The position numbers and the translations under genes are program-made. This document shows positions 58,764-64,000 of a stretch of 64,000 bases of DNA, piece by piece. The notes below the pieces were generated by a model. It saw nothing but the letters and a program-made list of their open reading frames with translations, did no database searches and was not told where the DNA came from. Origin of the DNA: Brevundimonas sp. Root1279 (GTDB taxonomy: Bacteria; Pseudomonadota; Alphaproteobacteria; Caulobacterales; Caulobacteraceae); assembly GCF_001425945.1 (NCBI RefSeq), contig NZ_LMEB01000001.1, positions 248,001-312,000 on the forward strand, in the 5' to 3' direction. Position 1 is the stretch's first letter, and every line of letters begins with the position of its first letter.

Positions 58764-60809
58764 TCAGAAGCGGTAGGTGACCCCCGCGCGGAAGTTCCGG
58801 CCAGGAAGCGGCGCGATGTCCTTCTGGAAGCTGGCGTGCTCGCGCGCTTCCTCGTCGGTCAGGTTCGAGGCCTCGGCGAACAGGGTGACGTCCGTATCGG
58901 CGAACGGGCGCACCGCCCCCTTCAGACTGACGAGGGTATAGGCGTCGGTCGGGCGCTCGAAGTCGGCGGTCCGATCCTGCTCGCCCACATGGCGCACCTC
59001 CAGCCCGGCGTCGAAGCGGCGCGAGGTCCAGTCCAGCCCGGCGGTCAGCGACCAGGGCGGGATCCGCGCGGCCGGGCCGAGGTCGGTGTCGGCCTTGACC
59101 AGGTCGGCGGCCAGTCGGGCGTTCAGCTCGCGGCCGCCGCTTTCCCAGACCGCGTATTCGGCCTCGGCTTCGAAACCGCGGAACTCGGCGCCGGTCTGGA
59201 CATAGGCGAAGACCGGCAGGTGGCTGTCCGGATCCTCGGCGCCGGTGGGGCGCAGGTCGATGAAGCCGTCGTAGTTCGCGGCATAGGCGTGCAGGTCGAA
59301 TTCGACCGGCCCGGAGGCGTAGTGCATCGTCGCCTCCAGCGAGGTTGCGACCTCGGAGTCCAGATCGATGTCGCCGACCTCAAAGGCCCCGGTGGCCACG
59401 TGCGGGCCGTTGGCGAACAGCTCGACCTCGCTCGGCGCGCGTTCGTTGCGCGCCAGGCTCAGGCCGAGGAACAGCGGCTGCGACGGCCGCACGAACACCC
59501 CGGCCGACGCCGAGACGTTGGAGAAGTCGCGTTCGCCGGCCACGCTGTCCAACTTGCGCTTGTCGAAGCGCAGGCCGCCTTCGGCGCCCAGACTGCCGCG
59601 GTCGTAGCGCTGCACGGTGTAGATCCCCTGCTCTGAGATCTCGGTCTGCGGCACATAGGCCTCGTCGCCGACGGCGTCGAAGTCGCGCTGCAGCACCTGG
59701 GCGCCGAGCACGCCCTGCCAGCCGGCCCGCTCGCGCTGGATCAGCTCGAACCGGCCCTCGGCCCCTTCCGAGAAGAACTGGGTGCCCACCTCACCACCCT
59801 CGAACTCGGTGTGGTGATAATCGGCCCAGCCGCCCGACAGCCGCGCCGAGCTGAACGGGCCGCTGTCGAACTCGAGCTCTCCGCGCAGATCCCAGCGGGT
59901 CTGCTGCAGGCCGATTGAGACGCCGCCTTCCTCGTGCTCGTGGTCGTGATCTTCGTGCTCATGCTCATGCTCGTGACCCGGCACGCCGTAGGTGGTGTCG
60001 GTGTGCTTGGCCGAGACGCCGATGTAGCCGCGCGAGCCGATCCAGCTGACCCCGCCGCCGATCTGGTTCAGCTCGACGAAGGTGTTCTCGACCGTGCGCT
60101 CCGGCCCGGCGGTCTCGCCCTCCTCGTCCAGCAGCCGCTGCGATTCCGGATAGACCGGAACGGCGTAGTCCTCGGCCTCGTGGGTGTAGCCGTCCAGGGT
60201 CAGGACCAGCGGCCCGGCGTTGAACTTGGTGTGGGCGCCGAAGCCGCGTCCGTCGTCGACCGTCGAGGCCTGGGCCGAGACGTGGCCGTCGACGCCGCCT
60301 TCGGCCCGCTCGGTAGGGATGCGGTCGTCGATGATGTTGACCACCCCGCCGATGGCCGAGCCACCGAACACCAAGGTCGAGGGGCCGCGCACGATCTCGA
60401 TCCGGCGCGCCTCGGCCGGGTCGACCGCCACCTGGTGGTCCGGCGACACCGAGCTGGCGTCGATCATACCCAGGCCGTTGGTCAGCACCTGCACGCGCGG
60501 GCCGGACAGGCCGCGGATCACCGGGCGGCTGGCGCCGGGCGCGAAATTGGTGCTGCGCACGCCGGGCAGGCCGTTGACCAGATCGCCCAAGGTCGCCGCC
60601 GGGGCCACCGCCAGGTCTTCCTCGTCCAGCACGTCGACGGCCAACAGGCTGGCGCGGTCGGTGACGCCGAACGGGGCGCCGGTGACCACCACATCGGCCA
60701 GGGTCGCCTCGTCGTCCTGGGCCGGGGAGGGCGCAGTCTGGGCGGCGGCGACGCCGGACAGGCCGCTCCAGGCGGCGGCGGCGAGCAGGAGGGAACGGGA
60801 AGAGGTCAT
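58764..60809 (-). CDS. znuD: TonB-dependent receptor, probable zinc uptake (ZnuD-like)
   Basis: 681 residues. Signal peptide ([23 protein letters not shown]), plug domain opening LADVVVTGAPFG with GVRSTNFAPGASRPVIRGL, then a barrel ending in FRAGVTYRF. An extracellular loop near residues 278-294 is a run of alternating His, Glu and Asp, as in zinc receptors of the ZnuD class. A Zur-type palindrome lies 30-44 bases upstream of the ATG and a Zur-type repressor gene is divergent. Zinc as ligand is therefore well supported by context. Confidence 0.9.
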   Translation of the reverse strand: MTSSRSLLLAAAAWSGLSGVAAAQTAPSPAQDDEATLADVVVTGAPFGVTDRASLLAVDVLDEEDLAVAPAATLGDLVNGLPGVRSTNFAPGASRPVIRGLSGPRVQVLTNGLGMIDASSVSPDHQVAVDPAEARRIEIVRGPSTLVFGGSAIGGVVNIIDDRIPTERAEGGVDGHVSAQASTVDDGRGFGAHTKFNAGPLVLTLDGYTHEAEDYAVPVYPESQRLLDEEGETAGPERTVENTFVELNQIGGGVSWIGSRGYIGVSAKHTDTTYGVPGHEHEHEHEDHDHEHEEGGVSIGLQQTRWDLRGELEFDSGPFSSARLSGGWADYHHTEFEGGEVGTQFFSEGAEGRFELIQRERAGWQGVLGAQVLQRDFDAVGDEAYVPQTEISEQGIYTVQRYDRGSLGAEGGLRFDKRKLDSVAGERDFSNVSASAGVFVRPSQPLFLGLSLARNERAPSEVELFANGPHVATGAFEVGDIDLDSEVATSLEATMHYASGPVEFDLHAYAANYDGFIDLRPTGAEDPDSHLPVFAYVQTGAEFRGFEAEAEYAVWESGGRELNARLAADLVKADTDLGPAARIPPWSLTAGLDWTSRRFDAGLEVRHVGEQDRTADFERPTDAYTLVSLKGAVRPFADTDVTLFAEASNLTDEEAREHASFQKDIAPLPGRNFRAGVTYRF

Positions 60810-60838
60810 GAACAGTCTCGGCGTCGGGGAGGCTGTAG

Positions 60839-60853
60839 TGTTATGAGATAACA
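60839..60853. promoter_or_regulatory. Zur box upstream of znuD
   Basis: TGTTAT-GAG-ATAACA, a perfect 6-3-6 palindrome in an otherwise GC-rich region. It matches the core of alphaproteobacterial Zur sites (GTTATNNNATAAC type). It lies between znuD and the Zur-type gene and could repress both. Confidence 0.78.
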
Positions 60854-60922
60854 TCACAGATGGTCAAGCCCGGCGTTGCGGCCGACGTTGCGGCTTGGGG
60901 CCCGAAGCATTAGCTGTGGCCT

Positions 60923-61408
60923 ATGGGCGAAGCCTGTCACCACCACCATTCCGATGGTCCGCCGAGCGCCGGCGAGGTCGAGCGCGCCCTGCACGCCGCC
61001 GAGACGCGGCTGATCGGCGAGGGCGAGCGGATGACCGCCGCCCGCTCGCGCGTCCTCGCCCTGCTGCTGGAATCCGGCGAGCCGGTGAAGGCCTACGACC
61101 TGATCGCTCGCTTCGGCGAGGACGGCCAGCCCGCCAAGCCGCCGACCGTCTACCGCGCCCTGGAGTTCCTCGAGCGCAAGGGCCTCGCCCACCGCATCGC
61201 CTCGATCAGCGCCTATGTCGCCTGTTCCTCCGGCGCGCGCGACCACGCCGCCGCCTTCCTGATCTGCGACTGCTGCGGCGCGACGGAAGAGGTGTCCTCG
61301 CCGGTGGCCGGGGACCTCGGCCGCGCCGCCGAGCAAGCGGGCTACGCCATCGAGCGCACCACCATCGAAGCCCACGGCCGCTGCCCCGCTTGCCGCGTCG
61401 CGGCCTGA
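60923..61408 (+). CDS. zur: Fur-family transcriptional regulator, probable Zur
   Basis: 161 residues. The winged-helix part contains RMTAARSRVLALLLESGEPVKAYDLIARF and PPTVYRALEFLERKGLAHRI. The C-terminal CDCC and CPAC pairs bind structural zinc. The N-terminus starts MGEACHHHH, a histidine cluster that could bind further zinc. The Zur assignment rests on the CDCCG motif, the neighbouring zinc receptor and the palindrome. The start is supported by the family pattern, with the His tail in frame. Confidence 0.9.
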   Translation: MGEACHHHHSDGPPSAGEVERALHAAETRLIGEGERMTAARSRVLALLLESGEPVKAYDLIARFGEDGQPAKPPTVYRALEFLERKGLAHRIASISAYVACSSGARDHAAAFLICDCCGATEEVSSPVAGDLGRAAEQAGYAIERTTIEAHGRCPACRVAA

Positions 61409-61455
61409 TCGCGCTTTCGCTGGCGTCCGCGCGCGTCAACGCCTATCTGCCCTGA

Positions 61456-62346
61456 ATGGACGCGATCCGGCTCTCCCCGCCCCGTCGCCTGAAGCTGCCT
61501 GTCGATAACCGATGGGGCGCCGGCGAACTCAGCGTGCTCGACTTTGGTGATCCGAAGCGGCCCGTCGACATCATTTTCGTCCACGCCAACGGCTTCAACG
61601 CCCTGACCTACCGCACCCTGCTGGCCCCCCTGTCGGGCTCGCTGCGTCTGTGGGCTCCGGACCTCCGCGGTCACGGCGGCAGCACCCTGCCGGCCGAGCC
61701 GCTGGGGCGCCGCGGCTGGGGCGACCACCGCGACGATCTCGTGGGGCTGCTCGACGCCCTGGACGGCCCGCCGGTGGTTCTGGCCGGCCACTCGATGGGC
61801 GGAACCTCGGCCCTGCTGGCCGCCGCCGAGCGCCCGGCCAAGGTCTCCGGCCTGGTTCTGCTCGATCCGGTGATCTGGGGCCGGCTGACCGTCGCCGCCT
61901 TCAACCTGCCTCTGGTCGGCCGCTTGGCCGAGCGCATCCCCCTGGTCCAGAACGCCCGCAAGCGCCGCGCCGTCTTCGAAAGCCGGGAGCAGGCCATGGC
62001 CGCCTACACGGGCCGCGGGGCCTTCCGCGGCTGGCCCGAGATCATGCTGGCCGACTACCTCGCCGACGGCCTGGTGGAGACGCCAGAGGGCTATGTTCTG
62101 GCCTGCCCGCCCGAATGGGAGGCCTCCAACTACGCCGCCCAAGCCCACAACCCCTGGCGGGCCCTGAAGCGGTTCGACGGTCCGGTCCACATCCTCAAGG
62201 GCGAGGCCGGCTCGACCTGCGTCATGTCCGACCGCCCCTACGGCCTGCCGCACGTCACGGTCGAGACCGTCCACGGCGGCACCCACTTCTTCCCCATGCT
62301 CAAGGCCGACGTCGCCCGCGACGCCCTGTTCGACGCGGCGGTCTGA
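61456..62346 (+). CDS. Alpha/beta hydrolase
   Basis: 296 residues. VHANGFNALTYRTLLAPL forms the oxyanion region, GHSMGGTS holds the nucleophile Ser113, and the late GGTHFFPM gives the catalytic histidine. A cap domain lies around residues 140-215. No signal peptide. It resembles haloalkane- or epoxide-type esterases but the substrate cannot be assigned. It starts 47 bases downstream of zur and is possibly co-transcribed. Its stop abuts the convergent HTH gene. Confidence 0.85.
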   Translation: MDAIRLSPPRRLKLPVDNRWGAGELSVLDFGDPKRPVDIIFVHANGFNALTYRTLLAPLSGSLRLWAPDLRGHGGSTLPAEPLGRRGWGDHRDDLVGLLDALDGPPVVLAGHSMGGTSALLAAAERPAKVSGLVLLDPVIWGRLTVAAFNLPLVGRLAERIPLVQNARKRRAVFESREQAMAAYTGRGAFRGWPEIMLADYLADGLVETPEGYVLACPPEWEASNYAAQAHNPWRALKRFDGPVHILKGEAGSTCVMSDRPYGLPHVTVETVHGGTHFFPMLKADVARDALFDAAV

Positions 62347-62721
62347 TCAGTCGTCTTTCCGGCCGGTGCGCTCGCGGGTCAGGCTGGTGCTGCGCGGCCG
62401 CGAGGGTAGGGGCGCCGGCGTCGGCTCCCGCCCGGCCAGCAACTCGCCGGCCTCGCGGGCGGTGAGCATCAGGCGGATGGCGACCTTGGCCGGATTGGGC
62501 ACCGCCACCGCGCCCGAGACCCACCGACGCACGGTCGACCCATCCACTTCCAGCGCCTCGGCCAGGCGGGTCTGCCAGCCCCAGCGTCCGAACAATCGCT
62601 CGCCGGCCAGGGCCAGGTCTTCGGGCGTCAGCGACGCCCCCGGCGCGAGCGTCGCCGGAACGAAAGACGCCCCCGCCCCGGGCAGGGGCGAGGGCGTCTG
62701 GGCTGTGCCCTTGCCGGTCAC
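62347..62721 (-). CDS. Helix-turn-helix protein coupled to the TROVE gene
   Basis: 124 residues. The centre reads RLAEALEVDGSTVRRWVSGAVAVPNPAKVAIRLML, a one-domain HTH of the XRE/Cro-like shape. Both ends are Pro-, Ser- and Arg-rich and probably disordered. A GTG start overlaps the TROVE stop as GTGA, so the two are translated together. It may bind DNA or RNA. A role in controlling or assisting the neighbouring Ro-type protein is a guess from the overlap. Confidence 0.7.
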   Translation of the reverse strand: MTGKGTAQTPSPLPGAGASFVPATLAPGASLTPEDLALAGERLFGRWGWQTRLAEALEVDGSTVRRWVSGAVAVPNPAKVAIRLMLTAREAGELLAGREPTPAPLPSRPRSTSLTRERTGRKDD

Positions 62722-64000
62722 TCGGCTTCCCGCAGGAAGTCGGCGATCAGGGCCGGGGCGGCGGCGTCGAAGCCGACTACGTCGAGCATGCCGCCGTCGG
62801 TCGGATCGGCGATGCTGAAGCCGTTGGACACCAAGCCCACGACCACCAGCTTCGCCGGGATCCCGGTCGCCTGCCGGTAGCGGCGCAGGGCCTCCACCGG
62901 CTTGACCTGACCGGCCCAGGTCTCCGAGTCCGTGTAGATCACGAACGCATCGACCTTCAGGCCCCGATCGAGGGCGTACAGCATCGGCGCCGCGCAGTCG
63001 GTCCCGCCGAACGGCAGGTTCGCGACCGAGGCGACCGCATCGCCCAGGCGCTGGCGCGGCGACAGAGACAGGGGCGAAATCCCCACCTCGTAACCGTGCA
63101 TCGCCCCGCCGCTGCGCCAGGCGCCCGGCAGGCCGGCGGTGAAGCCGACCACATGGGTGTGCGGCTCCGTCGCCAGGGTGACCAGGGCCATGGCCGCGGC
63201 CGCCTCGCGGGCCGTCAGGGACGACCCGGCCACGCCCGCCACACCCATGGAGCCGGACACGTCCAGCGCCACCAGCATCCGCTTGCCGCTCGGCTCGACG
63301 GTTTCGAACGCCTGGTAGAAGGCGTCGTCCAGCGCGTCGACGACCGGGATCACGGGATCCCAGGTCAGCGAGCCCTTCTCGCCGCGGCCGGACCCATAGG
63401 TCCGCTGGGCGAGCAGCAGCTGCATCGGGTGGACCCGCGCCTTGGCCAGAACGCGCGCGTCCCGCAGGCGGCCGAGGACATGCGCGGCCGCGTCGGAACC
63501 CGGAGCGACCAGACCCACCGCCGTCATTCGGTTCAGGGTCCGGATCAGGGCGGTCGACGGCATGTCGGCCAGCAGGGCGTCCCAGATCGCGGCGTCCTTC
63601 AACGCCTCGGTCGGCACGGCCTCGCGCGGCAGCGACTCCATCCGGATCAGCTCGGCCAGGGCCGCGCGCTCATCCTTCAGGGACCGCGCCTGGATCGTCG
63701 CGCGGACGAGCGCAGGCAGGGTCTCGGCCTCGACCTCGCGGCCGCACAGCCAGTCGAACAGGGCCCGACGGCCTGCGTCCTCGGCCGCCGCCTTCGGGTG
63801 GGCCAGACGCAGCAGGTCGCGGTGCGACCAGCCCTCGCGGGCGCCGTACTTCACGGCCTGCAGGGCCAGCCGGTCCAGCGGCATGTCCAGGTACCAGCGG
63901 GCCACCGCGCGGCGGAGGCCGCGGCCCCAGCCGCGCAGGCCGTCCACCGCTGCGGCGAACTGGAACAGGTGCGTCCCGGTCCGCGCCACGCGCGGCAGGG
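62718..64000 (-). CDS. rsr: TROVE-domain Ro60-like RNA-binding protein (5' end beyond window)
   Basis: 427 C-terminal residues are visible and the frame stays open through the right edge. The N-terminal part is the HEAT-like TROVE ring (THLFQFAAAVDGLRGWGRGLRRAVARWY then LALQAVKYGAREGWSHRDLLRLAHP). The C-terminal vWA-like domain has the MIDAS motif DVSGSMG and ends NGFSIADPTDGGMLDVVGFD. Bacterial homologues (Rsr) bind Y RNAs and gate PNPase or help RNA repair. No Y RNA can be seen because the upstream region is missing. About 100 residues are missing compared with typical members. Confidence 0.93.
   Translation of the reverse strand, partial: LPRVARTGTHLFQFAAAVDGLRGWGRGLRRAVARWYLDMPLDRLALQAVKYGAREGWSHRDLLRLAHPKAAAEDAGRRALFDWLCGREVEAETLPALVRATIQARSLKDERAALAELIRMESLPREAVPTEALKDAAIWDALLADMPSTALIRTLNRMTAVGLVAPGSDAAAHVLGRLRDARVLAKARVHPMQLLLAQRTYGSGRGEKGSLTWDPVIPVVDALDDAFYQAFETVEPSGKRMLVALDVSGSMGVAGVAGSSLTAREAAAAMALVTLATEPHTHVVGFTAGLPGAWRSGGAMHGYEVGISPLSLSPRQRLGDAVASVANLPFGGTDCAAPMLYALDRGLKVDAFVIYTDSETWAGQVKPVEALRRYRQATGIPAKLVVVGLVSNGFSIADPTDGGMLDVVGFDAAAPALIADFLREAE

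Overview
This window is high-GC, gene-dense chromosomal DNA from an alphaproteobacterium. It most likely comes from the Caulobacteraceae (Brevundimonas/Caulobacter/Phenylobacterium group). The supporting evidence is a PhyR-NepR-EcfG-PhyK general stress locus, a stand-alone F1 ATP synthase operon (atpHAGDC without the Fo genes), the nadD-rsfS-rlmH-envC-ctpA-yibQ-rppH cluster, xerC beside a DUF484 gene, several TonB-dependent receptors and a SapC-family gene. I see no phage, insertion sequence, integron or CRISPR array. The identification rests on gene content and order read by eye, not on a database search.

Layout. 1-6.8 kb: an edge-truncated DUF1223 gene, the cytochrome c maturation genes ccmAB and ccmCDG (split by a short PhnA-type gene and a long palindrome), and aconitase acnA. 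6.8-16.5 kb: a small protein, an HWE-type histidine kinase, a lipoprotein, isoaspartyl peptidase, an oxidoreductase, a short-chain dehydrogenase, tRNA-Gly(GCC), AraC and LuxR regulators and a TMEM175-type protein. 15.4-19.1 kb: a divergent beta-propeller phytase and TonB receptor. 19.3-29.7 kb: a PAS histidine kinase, lpdA, xerC-DUF484, a small transaldolase, priA, a TerC-family protein and a secreted EEP-family hydrolase. 30-35.1 kb: atpH-atpA-atpG-atpD, an unannotated 55-residue ORF, and atpC. 35.1-45.3 kb: a phosphoesterase, a guanidinium exporter (gdx/sugE) behind a candidate riboswitch, a DUF1272 protein, the rppH-to-nadD cluster and obgE. 45.6-51.6 kb: ald with a divergent Lrp-type regulator, small unknowns, a semialdehyde dehydrogenase and a transporter. 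51.7-56.2 kb: the general stress response locus. 56.2-64 kb: a zinc-type TonB receptor with a Zur-type repressor, SapC, a hydrolase, and a Ro60/TROVE protein that runs off the right edge.

The most informative region is the stress locus. I find five copies of the EcfG promoter pattern GGAAC-N16/17-CGTT between 51.9 and 56.1 kb. Two are divergent and serve phyR and nepR-ecfG-phyK. One lies inside the 3' end of phyK and faces an entericidin-like lipoprotein. One faces a small membrane protein. One faces an otherwise empty intergenic stretch holding a hairpin-rich, C-run-containing segment that ends in a strong intrinsic terminator. That segment has the architecture of an EcfG-dependent small RNA such as Caulobacter GsrN.

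Other observations for follow-up: the extra ORF inside the F1 operon next to an epsilon subunit that lacks its C-terminal helices; a leader of gdx with an ACGG tetraloop hairpin that competes with a Shine-Dalgarno-masking hairpin; a PriA that keeps one zinc site and has lost the other; a recurrent class of intergenic elements bounded by inverted short tandem repeats; and a Zur box beside a receptor with a histidine-rich loop.
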